Below are positions 43,678 to 52,757 of a DNA stretch of 64,000 bases, piece after piece. Position 1 is the stretch's first letter. Every line of letters begins with the position of its first letter. The notes below the pieces were generated by a model. That model was not told the DNA's origin. It saw only the letters and a program-made list of their open reading frames with translations, and did no database searches. Made by a program: the position numbers and the translations under genes. Source of the DNA: Candidatus Eisenbacteria bacterium. GTDB lineage: Bacteria > Eisenbacteria > RBG-16-71-46 > JACRLI01. The stretch spans positions 111,231 to 175,230 of the forward strand of contig JACRLI010000002.1 in NCBI GenBank assembly GCA_016235265.1. The letters are read 5' to 3'.

Positions 43678-45008
43678 GCGACGCCCAGCGCACACTCCAG
43701 GCGCCGATCGCCTACAGCGGCACGGGCCTGCACACCGGCAGGCCGGGAAACGTGCGGCTGGTGCCGGCCGAGGCCGACACCGGCATCCGTTTCGTGCGGG
43801 TGGACCAGCCCGGTCGTCCCGAGGTGCGGGTGTCCCCGGAGAATGCCGTGTACGACGCCGCGCGCGGGCGGCGCACCATCCTGGGCGCCGGGGGCGTGGA
43901 GGTGCACACCGTGGAGCACCTGCTGGCCGCGCTGGCCGGCATGGGCGTGGACAACCTGGTGGTCGAGGTGGACGCCCTGGAGCTGCCCGAGCCCCGCGAC
44001 GGCAGCGCGCTGCCCATCGTGGAGCTGATCCGGAAGGCGGGGCTCGTGGAGCAGGCCGCGCCGCGCCGCTACTTCCACGTGGACCGACCGGTGGTGCACT
44101 CCGCCGGACCGGTGCAACTGCTGGCCACCCCGCACGACGGCCTGCGACTCTCCTTCACCATCGTGTACGACGACGAGCTGGTGGGCACGCAGCACGCCAC
44201 CTTCGACGTGGACCCCGAGACCTTCGCCCGCGAGATCGCGCCGGCGCGCACCTTCGTGCTGGACCGCGACGTGGAGGGCCTGCGCGCGCAGGGGCTCATC
44301 CAGGGCGGGCGGCTGGACAACGGCGTGGTGGTGCGCGACGGGAAGGTGATCAACCCCGAGCCGCTGCGCTTCCGGGACGAGTTCGTGCGCCACAAGGTGC
44401 TGGACTTCCTCGGCGACCTGTTCCTCATGGGCCGGCCCATGCGCGGCCACTTCACCGCGATCCGCTCCGGGCACGAGTCCAACGTGGCCTTCGTGCGCCT
44501 GCTCGCCGCGCAGGCCGAGGAATCGGCGCGCACCAACGGTACCAGCGCCGCCGCGTCGAGGAAGCCGGCCTATGACATCCAGCAGATCATGGACGTCATG
44601 CCGCACCGCTACCCGTTCCTGCTGGTGGACCGGATTCTGGAGCTGGAGGCCGGCAAGCGGGTCGTGGGGATCAAGAACGTGACCATGAACGAGCCGTTCT
44701 TCCAGGGCCACTTCCCGGGCCGCCCGGTGATGCCGGGCGTGCTGGTGATCGAGGCCATGGCGCAGTGCGGCGGATTCATGTTCCTCAACACCGTGGCCGA
44801 CCCCGGGGGCAAGCTGATGTTCTTCATGGGCATCGACAACGCGCGCTTCCGACGCCAGGTGCTCCCGGGGGACACGCTCCGCATCGAGGTGGAGATGGTC
44901 CGGCTGAAGGTCCGCATGTGCAAGGTGCATGCGAAGGCGTTCGTGGACGGCGAGCTGGCGGCGGAGGCCGACCTGCTCTCCGGCATCGCGGACAACCAGC
45001 CGGGCTAG
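43674..45008 (+). CDS. lpxC-fabZ: Bifunctional LpxC deacetylase / FabZ dehydratase fusion
   Basis: 444 residues. Residues 1-285 are LpxC (zinc deacetylase, committed step of lipid A synthesis): [32 protein letters not shown] with the zinc His and Asp, and SGHESN with the active-site His. A short Ala/Ser linker (about 286-300) leads to FabZ (3-hydroxyacyl-ACP dehydratase): [13 protein letters not shown], then [20 protein letters not shown] containing the catalytic His and Glu. Fused LpxC-FabZ is known in Bacteroidetes, Chlorobi and relatives. It couples the competition for 3-hydroxyacyl-ACP between lipid A and phospholipids on one chain. Confidence 0.96.
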   Translation: MSDAQRTLQAPIAYSGTGLHTGRPGNVRLVPAEADTGIRFVRVDQPGRPEVRVSPENAVYDAARGRRTILGAGGVEVHTVEHLLAALAGMGVDNLVVEVDALELPEPRDGSALPIVELIRKAGLVEQAAPRRYFHVDRPVVHSAGPVQLLATPHDGLRLSFTIVYDDELVGTQHATFDVDPETFAREIAPARTFVLDRDVEGLRAQGLIQGGRLDNGVVVRDGKVINPEPLRFRDEFVRHKVLDFLGDLFLMGRPMRGHFTAIRSGHESNVAFVRLLAAQAEESARTNGTSAAASRKPAYDIQQIMDVMPHRYPFLLVDRILELEAGKRVVGIKNVTMNEPFFQGHFPGRPVMPGVLVIEAMAQCGGFMFLNTVADPGGKLMFFMGIDNARFRRQVLPGDTLRIEVEMVRLKVRMCKVHAKAFVDGELAAEADLLSGIADNQPG

Positions 45009-45016
45009 GATCTGCC

Positions 45017-45811
45017 GTGGCCACGCGCGAAGAGACCCGCCCCCGCATCCACGCCACCGCCCTGGTGGATCCCCGCGCCGAACTGGGCACGGGGGTGCAG
45101 GTGGGCCCGTACGCGATCGTGGGCGCCGGCGTGCGCCTGGGCGCGGGCACGCGCGTCGGCCCGCACGCGGTGCTCATGGGCAACCTGTCGCTGGGGGAGG
45201 ACAACGTCGTCCACCCGCACGCGGTGCTGGGCGACGACCCGCAGGACCTCAAGTTCCGCGGCGAGCGGTCCTACGTGGAGATCGGCGACCGCAACCAGAT
45301 CCGCGAATTCTGCACCGTCCACCCCGCCACGGTGGAGGACGGCGCCACCCGCATCGGGTCGGACTGCCTGCTCATGGCGTACACGCACGTGGGCCACGAC
45401 TGCCGCGTGGGCAACCACGTGGTCATGGCCAACAGCGCGCACCTGGGCGGCCACGTCTCGGTGGACGACTGGGCCATCCTGGGCGGGGTCACCGCCGTGC
45501 ACCAGTTCGCCCGCGTGGGGCGCCACTCGCTGGTGGGCATGGGCTCGCGCGTGGTGAAGGATGTGCCGCCGTTCGTGAAGTGCGCCGGCGAGCCGCTGCG
45601 CACCGCGGGTCTCAACACCGTCGGACTGGTGCGGCGGGGCTTCCCGGCGGAGACCCGCCTGGAGCTCAAGCGCGCCTACCGCATCCTCTTCCGCTCGCAC
45701 CTCACGGTGAGGGAGGCGGTGCGGCGGATCCGGGGGGAGCTGCGGCAGCTGACCGAGATCGAGCAGCTGTGCGACTTCGTCGCCACCTCGGAGCGCGGCA
45801 TCATCCTCTAG
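45017..45811 (+). CDS. lpxA: UDP-N-acetylglucosamine O-acyltransferase
   Basis: 264 residues from GTG 45017. First step of lipid A synthesis; hexapeptide beta helix. Catalytic His127 lies in YTHVGHDC (E. coli His125). The acyl-chain ruler position (E. coli Gly173, Pseudomonas Met169) aligns with Met175 in SLVGMGSRVVKDVPP. Gly selects C14 and Met selects C10 chains, so a 3-hydroxydecanoyl donor is predicted. TAVHQF and NTVGLVRRGF are further LpxA landmarks, and GLVRRGFPAETRLELKRAYRILFRS starts the C-terminal helical domain. Confidence 0.96.
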   Translation: MATREETRPRIHATALVDPRAELGTGVQVGPYAIVGAGVRLGAGTRVGPHAVLMGNLSLGEDNVVHPHAVLGDDPQDLKFRGERSYVEIGDRNQIREFCTVHPATVEDGATRIGSDCLLMAYTHVGHDCRVGNHVVMANSAHLGGHVSVDDWAILGGVTAVHQFARVGRHSLVGMGSRVVKDVPPFVKCAGEPLRTAGLNTVGLVRRGFPAETRLELKRAYRILFRSHLTVREAVRRIRGELRQLTEIEQLCDFVATSERGIIL

Positions 45812-45841
45812 CCCCGGGTCCTCCCAGCCCCCGGGTCCTCC

Positions 45842-45870
45842 TTGAGTGCCTGCCCGGCATGCGGTAACTT
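45842..45870 (+). promoter_or_regulatory. Internal promoter within the lpx cluster
   Basis: TTGAGT (45842-45847), 17-nt spacer, TAACTT (45865-45870), in the 110-nt gap between lpxA and the oxidoreductase gene. It would let the downstream lpxB-waaA-lpxK segment be expressed separately. Confidence 0.45.
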
Positions 45871-45921
45871 CCACGGAATGAGCCACCTCCGGCACTCCTT
45901 CCCGCGCCCGGCGCGGCGTCC

Positions 45922-46893
45922 ATGACGCTGCGCGCCGCGGTCGTCGGGCTCGGCCACCTCGGCCGTCATCACGCCCGCCTGCTGCACCAGTTGCCGGGCG
46001 TGAAACTGGTCTCCATCTGCGACCTGCTGCCCGCGAAGTTCGACCAGCCCGAGTGCCCACCGGAGGTCCCGCGCACGCGCGACGCGCGCGCGGCCTGGCA
46101 GGAGGCCGACCTGGTGGTGGTGGCCACCCCCACCGCGTCGCATGCCGAGGTGGCCCTGCCCGCGCTCCGCGCCGGGCTCGACGTACTGGTGGAGAAGCCG
46201 CTGGCCGCGACCGCCTCCGAGGGGCGCGCCCTGCTGGAGGCGGCCCGCGACTCCGGCGCGGTCCTGCACACGGGTCACTCCGAGCGCTTCAACTCCGCGT
46301 ATCGCGCGGTGGGCGGCCGCCTTCAGGACGTGCGCTTCGTGGAGGGCCACCGCCTGGCGCCGTTCACCCCGCGCAGCCTGGATGTGGACGTGGTGCTGGA
46401 CCTGATGGTGCACGACCTCGACCTGGCGCTGCACGCGGTGCGCCGTCCCGTGGAGCGCGTGGAGGCGGTCGGCGTGCCGGTGATCTCCCCGCACGTGGAC
46501 ATCGCCAACGCCCGGCTGGTGTTCGCCGGGGGGTGCGTGGCCAACCTCACCGCCAGCCGCGTGTCCGCCAAGGCCGTCCGCAAGCTGCGCTTCTTCGACC
46601 ACGACGCGTACTGGAGCCTGGACTTCATCCAGCGCGAGGCGGACGTCACGGTGCTGGAGCGGCCCGCGGACGGGCCGCCGGCGGTGTCGCAGCGCCGGGA
46701 GCGGCTGGAGGGGGAGCCGCTGCGGCTCGAGCTCGAGGACTTCGTGGCGGCCTGCGCCGCCCGGCGGGGCGGCCCCGCGCACCTGCCGGCCGGCGCGACC
46801 GGGGAGGAAGGCATGGCCGCCCTCGAGCTGGCGCTGCGGGTGCGCGAGGCCATCGCCCTCCACGCGGACCGCTTCGGCCCGCGGCAGCCGTGA
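45922..46893 (+). CDS. Gfo/Idh/MocA-family oxidoreductase in the lipid A cluster
   Basis: 323 residues; ATG 45922. NAD(P)-binding Rossmann fold at the N-terminus (AVVGLGHLGRHHARLL), the EKPLA motif with its conserved Lys near residue 92 (VLVEKPLA), and a C-terminal alpha/beta domain with the active-site LMVHDLDLALH. These enzymes oxidise or reduce sugars and related substrates. Position between lpxA and lpxB suggests a role in lipid A or sugar-nucleotide modification. GnnA, which together with the aminotransferase GnnB makes GlcNAc3N for lipid A, belongs to the same superfamily, but no GnnB is present, so I do not make that assignment. GTGA overlap with lpxB. Confidence 0.82.
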   Translation: MTLRAAVVGLGHLGRHHARLLHQLPGVKLVSICDLLPAKFDQPECPPEVPRTRDARAAWQEADLVVVATPTASHAEVALPALRAGLDVLVEKPLAATASEGRALLEAARDSGAVLHTGHSERFNSAYRAVGGRLQDVRFVEGHRLAPFTPRSLDVDVVLDLMVHDLDLALHAVRRPVERVEAVGVPVISPHVDIANARLVFAGGCVANLTASRVSAKAVRKLRFFDHDAYWSLDFIQREADVTVLERPADGPPAVSQRRERLEGEPLRLELEDFVAACAARRGGPAHLPAGATGEEGMAALELALRVREAIALHADRFGPRQP

Positions 46894-48026
46894 GCCCGCC
46901 CACCCTGCTGATCTCCGCCGGAGAGCCCTCCGGCGACCGCCACGCGGCACGCTTCCTCGACGAGTTCCGGCGCCGCCATCCGGGGACGCAGGCCTTCGGC
47001 CTCGGGGGCCCGGAGTTGCGCGCCGCCGGCCTGGAGCCGCTGGCCCGCATGGAGGACCTCGCGGTGGTGGGCCTGGTGGAGGCGATCTCGCGGCTGCCCC
47101 AGGCCTTCCGCGCGCTGGCGCTGCTGGAGCGCGAGGCGGCGCGGCGGCGGCCCGACCTGGTGGTGCCGGTGGACTTCCCCGACTTCAACCTGCGGCTCGC
47201 CTCGCGGGCCCGCCGGCTGGGGCTCAAGGTGCTCTACTACGTGAGCCCGCAGGTGTGGGCGTGGCGGGAGTCGCGCGTCGCGAGGATCGGGCGCGACGTG
47301 GACCGCCTGGCGGTGGTGTTTCCCTTCGAGGTGGAGTACTACCGCAAGCGCGGCCTTACCGTGGACTACGTGGGTCATCCGCTGCTGGAGGAGATGGGCC
47401 CGCCGCCCGCGACAGGCGCGTTCCATGCGCGCCACGGGCTGGACCCGGCCCGGCCGCTGGTGGCCCTGTTCCCCGGCAGCCGGGTGGGCGAGGTGGTGCG
47501 GCACTGGCCGCTGCTGCTGGAGGCCGCCCGGCTGCTGGCGGTGAGACGGCCCGGCACCCAGGCGGTGGCCGCGCTCGCCGCGGGGCTGCCGGGGTCGGCG
47601 CTGGCGGTGCCGGCGCGCTCGGCGGTGAAGGTGGTGGCCGGGGAGGAGCACGACCTGCTCCGCTCGGCGGGCGCGGCGGCGGTGGCCGCGGGCACCGCCA
47701 CCCTGGAGGCGCTCCTCGCGGGTTGTCCGCAGGTGGTCTACTACCGCACCTCGCCGCTCACTTACGCGCTGATGAAGCGGGCGGTGAAGCTGCGTCACGT
47801 GAGCCTGGCCAACATCGTCGGCGGCGGGGACGTGGCGTGCGAGCTGCTGCAATCGCAGGCCACCCCGGCGGGAATCGCCGCGGAACTGGAGCGGCTCCTG
47901 GACGACCCCGCCGAGCCGGCCCGCGTGCGCGCGCGGGCGACGAAGGTGGTGGGGGACCTGGGCGGGCCGCGCGCCTCGGAGGAACTGAGCCGCGTGGCGG
48001 AGGGAATGCTGTGGCCCGTCCCCTAG
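46890..48026 (+). CDS. lpxB: Lipid-A-disaccharide synthase
   Basis: 378 residues from GTG overlapping the previous stop. GT19-family glycosyltransferase joining UDP-2,3-diacylglucosamine with lipid X. Landmarks: SAGEPSGDRHAARFL, GLGGPELRAAG, VPVDFPDFNLRLA, YYVSPQVWAWRESRV, YVGHPLLEEM, LFPGSRVGEV and ANIVGG near the C-terminus. Length matches family. The hydrolase that makes lipid X (LpxH, LpxI or LpxG) is not in the cluster. Confidence 0.95.
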   Translation: MSPPTLLISAGEPSGDRHAARFLDEFRRRHPGTQAFGLGGPELRAAGLEPLARMEDLAVVGLVEAISRLPQAFRALALLEREAARRRPDLVVPVDFPDFNLRLASRARRLGLKVLYYVSPQVWAWRESRVARIGRDVDRLAVVFPFEVEYYRKRGLTVDYVGHPLLEEMGPPPATGAFHARHGLDPARPLVALFPGSRVGEVVRHWPLLLEAARLLAVRRPGTQAVAALAAGLPGSALAVPARSAVKVVAGEEHDLLRSAGAAAVAAGTATLEALLAGCPQVVYYRTSPLTYALMKRAVKLRHVSLANIVGGGDVACELLQSQATPAGIAAELERLLDDPAEPARVRARATKVVGDLGGPRASEELSRVAEGMLWPVP

Positions 48027-48721
48027 ACATGCCCTGGATGAGCGACATCGGCCCCGAGGTGCCGTGGATCGGCCGGGCCGCGGCGGGCACCCTGCGCCTG
48101 CTGGGCTCCACCTGGCGAATCCGCACCGTGGGCGCCACGCACGACCGGGCGGCGCACGCCGGTGGCTCGCGGGTGATCTACGCGCTGTGGCACGGGCGCA
48201 TTCTGCCGCTCATCTTCGCGCACCGCGGGCAGGGCGTCGGCACGCTGGTGAGCCGCCACCGGGACGGTGAGTTCCTGGCAGTGGCCCTGGAGATGCTGGG
48301 CTACACCGTGCGCCGCGGCTCCTCCAAGCGCGGGGGAGCCGAGGCGCTCCTGGCGATGCGGGAGCTGGCGGGCGAGCGCGACGTGGCCATCACCCCGGAC
48401 GGGCCGCGCGGCCCCGCCGGGGCCATCTACCCCGGGGTGCTGATGCTGGCGCGCCGCACCGGGCTGCCCATCGTGCCGGTGAGCTGCGTGGCCAGCTCGG
48501 CCTGGCACTTCGGGACGTGGGACCGGTTCATGGTGCCCCGCCCGGGCGCGCTCGTGGAGATCCGCTTCGGCGAGCCCCTGCGCGTCACTGCGGACCTGGA
48601 CGCGGGCGGGATGGAACCGTGGGGCCGGCGCCTCGCGTCGGCCCTCGACGAACTGGGGCGCCCCGGATCCAGGGCCGCGCTCGAACTGTCCGCCGCCGGC
48701 GCCGCGCAGGAAGTTCCGTGA
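48011..48721 (+). CDS. DUF374 lysophospholipid-acyltransferase-like protein
   Basis: 236 residues. GTG 48011 with GGAGGG 6 nt upstream (47999-48004), overlapping lpxB by 16 nt; ATGs at 48029 and 48038 are alternatives. The DUF374 family pattern is clear: YALWHGRILPL, LVSRHRDGEFLA, GYTVRRGSSKRGGAEALLAM, ITPDGPRGPAGAIYPGVLMLA. These proteins are acyltransferase-like and often stand in lpx clusters, where they are thought to add a secondary acyl chain to lipid A in place of LpxL. The role here is inferred from context. GTGA overlap with waaA. Confidence 0.82.
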   Translation: MARPLDMPWMSDIGPEVPWIGRAAAGTLRLLGSTWRIRTVGATHDRAAHAGGSRVIYALWHGRILPLIFAHRGQGVGTLVSRHRDGEFLAVALEMLGYTVRRGSSKRGGAEALLAMRELAGERDVAITPDGPRGPAGAIYPGVLMLARRTGLPIVPVSCVASSAWHFGTWDRFMVPRPGALVEIRFGEPLRVTADLDAGGMEPWGRRLASALDELGRPGSRAALELSAAGAAQEVP

Positions 48722-49962
48722 ACGCCGCGGGGGCGGCCTACCGCGCCATCGGCTGGCTGCTGCGCCCCGGCCTGGAGGGCTGGGGCAGGCTGGCCGGCCC
48801 GGAGCGCGCCGCGCGCGCCGGGCTGGCGGCCCCGGAACCGCGCGGGGCGCTCTGGGCGCACGCGGCCTCGGTGGGCGAGTTGGGCGGGGTGGAGGTGTTC
48901 CTGGGCGCGCTGCATTCGCGCGCGCCGGGGTTGCCCGCCCGGATCACCTGCCACACCAGGACCGGCCTGGCGCGCGCGCGGGCGGGGGGGCGCGTGGCGG
49001 AGCCTGCGCCGCTGGACGCGGCCTTCGCGGTGGGCCGCCGCCTGGCGCGCACGCGACCCGCCGCGCTCGCGGTGTTCGAAACTGAATTGTGGCCCGCGCT
49101 GCTCGGGGAGTGCGCCGTGCGGGTGCCCGTGAGCTGGGTGAACGGGCGCATCTCGGAGCGGGCCTTCCCGCGCCACCGGGCGCTGCGTTCGCTGCTGGCG
49201 CCCTCGCTGGCGCGGGTGCGGGCGTTCGCCGTGCAGGGCCCCGCCGACGCGGAGCGGTTCGTGGCGCTGGGGGCCCCGGCGGAGCGGGTGCGTGTGACCG
49301 GCAACCTCAAGCATGACCGGCCGCCGCCGCCGCGCATCTCCGGTGCGGACCTGGGCCTGGCCGGGGACGGCCCGGTGGTAGTGTTCGGCAGCCTGCGCGA
49401 CGGCGAGGAAGCGGCGGTGCTCGACGCGCTCGCGGTGGCGCGGCGGGCGGAGCCCGCGCTGGCCGCGGTGCTGGCGCCGCGCCACCCGCGCGTGGCGGAG
49501 CGCCTCGCCGGGCTGCTGCGCGAGCGCGGGGTGGATTTCGGCCGCCGCAGCGCCGGGGCGAGCGGCGTGCGCACCCTGTTGCTGGACACGCTGGGGGAGC
49601 TGGCGGGCGCCTACACCGCCGGGCAGGTGGCGTTCGTCGGCGGCAGCCTGGTGCCCCTGGGCGGGCACGACGTGATGGAACCGGCGCGCGCCGGGGTGCC
49701 GGTCCTGTTCGGGCCCCACACCGGCCACTGTGACGTGGAGTGCCGGGCGCTGCTGGACTCGGGCGGCGCGCTCCGCGTGCCGGACGGCGCGGCCCTGGGC
49801 CGCGCGATGGCGGAGTTGCTGGCCGCCCCGGCGGAGCGGGCGCGGATGGCGGCCGCGGCGGCCGCGGCGGCCGCGGCGGAGCGAGGCTCGGCCGCGCGGG
49901 CGCTGGACTGGCTGCTGCGGAACGGGGCGCTGCCCGCGGGGCCGGCGCCGGAGGCCGCATGA
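48718..49962 (+). CDS. waaA: Kdo transferase
   Basis: 414 residues from GTG 48718. GT30-family transferase adding Kdo to lipid A precursor. HAASVGELGGVE holds the catalytic Glu; VFETELWPALL, WVNGRISERAF, VTGNLKHD and GGSLVPLGGHDVMEPA are family blocks. The N-terminal membrane anchor is weak (AYRAIGWLLRPGLEGW). A run of nine Ala residues near residue 380 comes from a GGCGGCCGC-type simple repeat at 49850-49880. Number of Kdo residues added cannot be told. ATGA overlap with lpxK. Confidence 0.94.
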   Translation: MNAAGAAYRAIGWLLRPGLEGWGRLAGPERAARAGLAAPEPRGALWAHAASVGELGGVEVFLGALHSRAPGLPARITCHTRTGLARARAGGRVAEPAPLDAAFAVGRRLARTRPAALAVFETELWPALLGECAVRVPVSWVNGRISERAFPRHRALRSLLAPSLARVRAFAVQGPADAERFVALGAPAERVRVTGNLKHDRPPPPRISGADLGLAGDGPVVVFGSLRDGEEAAVLDALAVARRAEPALAAVLAPRHPRVAERLAGLLRERGVDFGRRSAGASGVRTLLLDTLGELAGAYTAGQVAFVGGSLVPLGGHDVMEPARAGVPVLFGPHTGHCDVECRALLDSGGALRVPDGAALGRAMAELLAAPAERARMAAAAAAAAAAERGSAARALDWLLRNGALPAGPAPEAA

Positions 49963-51038
49963 GCGACGGGCGGCGCGAGGACCGGGATGTGGAGGAGTAT
50001 CCGCGCGTCGCGGCCCCCCTGGGCTGGCTGGTCGCGGCGATCGCCCGCGCGCGCCGCGCGGCCATGGGCGGGGGCACGCGCCTGCCGGTGCCGGTGATCT
50101 CGGTGGGCAACCTGGCCGTGGGCGGGACCGGCAAGACCCCCCTGGTGCGCCACCTGGCCGGCTGGCTCGCGGAGGACGGCCGCCACGTGGCGGTGCTCTC
50201 CCGGGGCTACGCGCGGCCCGTGGCCGGCCGCGGAGTATCGAGGGTGTCGCTGCGCGGGCAGGTGGAGGTGGCCTCGTGGGAGGAGGCCGGCGACGAGCCG
50301 TGGCTGCTGGCCCACGGGCTCCCGCGGGCCTCGGTGTACGTGGCCCGAAGCCGCGTTTCGGCCGGCCGGGCTGCCGTGGGGGACGGCGCCGAGGTGCTGC
50401 TGCTCGACGACGGCTTCCAGCACCTGGGCCTGGCCCGTGACCTGGACGTGGTGTGCCTGCGCGGCGACGAGCACCGCTGCCGGGTGCTGCCCGCCGGCCC
50501 GCTGCGGGAGCCGCGTTCGGCGCTGCGGGCCGCCGGGGCGGGGGTGCTGGTGCTGCCGTCCCGCGCGCGCGACGCAGCCGGAGAGGACAGCGACGCGCCG
50601 GAGGCCGGCTCCGGGGAGCTGGCGGAGGAGCAGGCCCTGGCCGCGAGGCTGCGGGCGCTGCTGCCCGCGGACGCGACCTGGGCCACCGCGCGGGTGGGGC
50701 CCCGCAGCGTGGACCTGCCCGGGGCCGGGCGTTCGCCTGCCTCGACCCTGGCGGGCCGGGCCGTGGGCGTGGTGTGTGCGATCGCCCGCCACGAGCGCTT
50801 CGTGGCGACCGTCCGGGCGCTGGGGGCCCACGTGGAGGCCATCCACGCGCGGCGCGACCACCACGTGTTCGGTGAGGAGGAGATCGACCGTTTGCGCAAG
50901 GACCTGCTGTGGGTGACCACCGAGAAGGACGTGCCGCGCCTGCCCCGCTGGTTCGGGGCGGCGGTGCTGCGCGTGGGGCTGCATTTCACCTCGGGCGGCG
51001 ACGAGCTGCGCGCGCGGGTGCGCGAGGCGGCGGCGTGA
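49959..51038 (+). CDS. lpxK: Tetraacyldisaccharide 4'-kinase
   Basis: 359 residues; ATG overlaps the waaA stop. Phosphorylates the 4' position of the lipid A disaccharide. P-loop GNLAVGGTGKTP near residue 50 (with the preceding VPVISV strand), LSRGYAR, LLDDGFQHLGLARDLDVV and LLWVTTEKDVPRL are characteristic. An Ala/Glu-rich insert around 205-230 (ARDAAGEDSDAPEAGSGELAEE) is not conserved. Last gene of the lipid A run; nadB starts 19 nt later. Confidence 0.95.
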   Translation: MSDGRREDRDVEEYPRVAAPLGWLVAAIARARRAAMGGGTRLPVPVISVGNLAVGGTGKTPLVRHLAGWLAEDGRHVAVLSRGYARPVAGRGVSRVSLRGQVEVASWEEAGDEPWLLAHGLPRASVYVARSRVSAGRAAVGDGAEVLLLDDGFQHLGLARDLDVVCLRGDEHRCRVLPAGPLREPRSALRAAGAGVLVLPSRARDAAGEDSDAPEAGSGELAEEQALAARLRALLPADATWATARVGPRSVDLPGAGRSPASTLAGRAVGVVCAIARHERFVATVRALGAHVEAIHARRDHHVFGEEEIDRLRKDLLWVTTEKDVPRLPRWFGAAVLRVGLHFTSGGDELRARVREAAA

Positions 51039-51057
51039 TCGCCCGGAACGGAGGGTG

Positions 51058-52701
51058 ATGATCCGGCGAACGGACTTCCTGGTGCTGGGATCGGGCATCG
51101 GCGGCCTCACCTACGCGCTGGAAGCGGCGCGCTTCGGCCGGGTCACGGTGCTCACCAAGAAGGAACGCGGCGAGTCCAACACCAACTACGCCCAGGGCGG
51201 GGTGGCCAGCGTCACCGCCCCCGGGGACGACTTCCGGCTGCACATTCGCGACACGCTGCGCTGCGGCGCGGGGCTGTGCGATCCGGCCGCCGTCCGGATG
51301 GTGGTGGAGGACGGCCCGCCCATGATCCGCCAGCTCCTGGACTGGGGCGTGCGTTTCGACCGCGACGGGCGCGGGCTCGCGGTGGGGCGCGAGGGCGGCC
51401 ACTCCCGCAAGCGGATCGTGCACGCGCGCGACGCCACCGGGCGCGAGATCGAGCGCGCGCTGCTCGAGGCGGTGCGGCACCACCCCAACATCCGGCTGCT
51501 GGAACACCACCTGGGGGTGGACCTGATCCTGGCCTCCAAGGCGGGGATGGGGCGCGGGGGCGGCGAGGCGTGCCTGGGAGCCTACGTGCTGTCGGTGCAC
51601 ACGGGGCGGATGATCCCGTTCCTGGCGCGGGCCACCGTGCTGGCCACCGGGGGGGCGGGCAAGGTGTACCTGTACACCACCAACCCCGACATCGCCACGG
51701 GCGACGGGGTGGCCATGGGCTATCGCGCGGGCGCCGCGGTGGCGGACATGGAGTTCGTGCAGTTTCACCCCACGTGCCTGTATCACCCCGAGTCGCACCA
51801 CCCGGAGGCCCGGTCTTTCCTGATCTCGGAGGCCGTGCGCGGCGAGGGTGGGGTGCTGCTCAACGGCGCCGGGCGGCGCTTCATGGGCCGCTACCACCGG
51901 ATGAAGGAACTGGCGCCGCGCGACGTGGTGGCGCGCGCCATTGACAACGAGATGAAGACCCGCGGCGACCGCCATGTGTGGCTGGATGTCACGCGCCTGG
52001 GGGCGGCCTTCGTGCGCCGCCGCTTCCCCAACATCCACGCCTCGTGCCTCGAATTCGGCCTGGACATCACCCGCGAGCCGATTCCCGTGGTGCCGGCGGC
52101 CCACTACATGTGCGGCGGGGTGCGGGTGGACCTCGAGGCCCGCACCTCCGTGCCGCGGCTGCTGGCGGTGGGCGAGTGCGCCATGACCGGGCTGCACGGC
52201 GCCAACCGGCTGGCCAGCAACTCGCTCCTGGAGGCCCTCGTGTACGCCCGGCGCGCGGTGGAGACCTCGCGCGGGCTGCTGGGCGCGGGGCTGCCCCGCA
52301 CCGTGCCGGAGTGGCGCGACACCTCGGTGGAGCTGCGCCCTGCGGCGGTGCTCTACCAGCACAACTGGGAGACGGTCCGGCGGCTGATGTGGGACCTGGT
52401 GGGCATCGTGCGCAGTGACGGCCGGCTGCGCTCGGCGGCCCGGCGTCTGCGGCTGGTGCGCGAGGAGATCGAGGCCTACTACTGGCGGCACCGGGTGACT
52501 CTGGACATCGTCGAGCTGCGCAACCTGGCCCTGGTGGCCGAGCTGGTGGTGCGCAGCGCCCGCCGCCGCGGCGAGAGCCGCGGGCTGCACTACAACGTGG
52601 ACCATCCGGACACCGATCCGCGCCTGGAGGGGCGCCACACGCTGCTGCGCGCCCCCCGCCCGCGGCCGCCCGCTGGAAAGCGCGGCCGTCCGGGGCTATG
52701 A
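51058..52701 (+). CDS. nadB: L-aspartate oxidase
   Basis: 547 residues from ATG 51058 (a GTG directly before it at 51055 is possible). FAD enzyme oxidising aspartate to iminoaspartate for NAD synthesis. FAD-binding LVLGSGIGGLTYALEAA, SNTNYAQGGVASV, QFHPTCLYHPE, ELAPRDVVARAIDNEM (typical for NadB rather than fumarate reductase), and PAAHYMCGGVRVDLEART. The C-terminal helical domain is complete. No nadA or nadC is adjacent; it probably shares a transcript with lpxK. Confidence 0.94.
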   Translation: MIRRTDFLVLGSGIGGLTYALEAARFGRVTVLTKKERGESNTNYAQGGVASVTAPGDDFRLHIRDTLRCGAGLCDPAAVRMVVEDGPPMIRQLLDWGVRFDRDGRGLAVGREGGHSRKRIVHARDATGREIERALLEAVRHHPNIRLLEHHLGVDLILASKAGMGRGGGEACLGAYVLSVHTGRMIPFLARATVLATGGAGKVYLYTTNPDIATGDGVAMGYRAGAAVADMEFVQFHPTCLYHPESHHPEARSFLISEAVRGEGGVLLNGAGRRFMGRYHRMKELAPRDVVARAIDNEMKTRGDRHVWLDVTRLGAAFVRRRFPNIHASCLEFGLDITREPIPVVPAAHYMCGGVRVDLEARTSVPRLLAVGECAMTGLHGANRLASNSLLEALVYARRAVETSRGLLGAGLPRTVPEWRDTSVELRPAAVLYQHNWETVRRLMWDLVGIVRSDGRLRSAARRLRLVREEIEAYYWRHRVTLDIVELRNLALVAELVVRSARRRGESRGLHYNVDHPDTDPRLEGRHTLLRAPRPRPPAGKRGRPGL

Positions 52702-52757
52702 TGGAAGGGCCGGGAGGTCCGCGCGAGGCGGCCCGCACGGCGGGCAGGGAGGGGACC

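Noticed and set aside
45922-46893. Calling the oxidoreductase GnnA
   Set aside because: The required aminotransferase GnnB is absent from the cluster and family membership alone is too broad.
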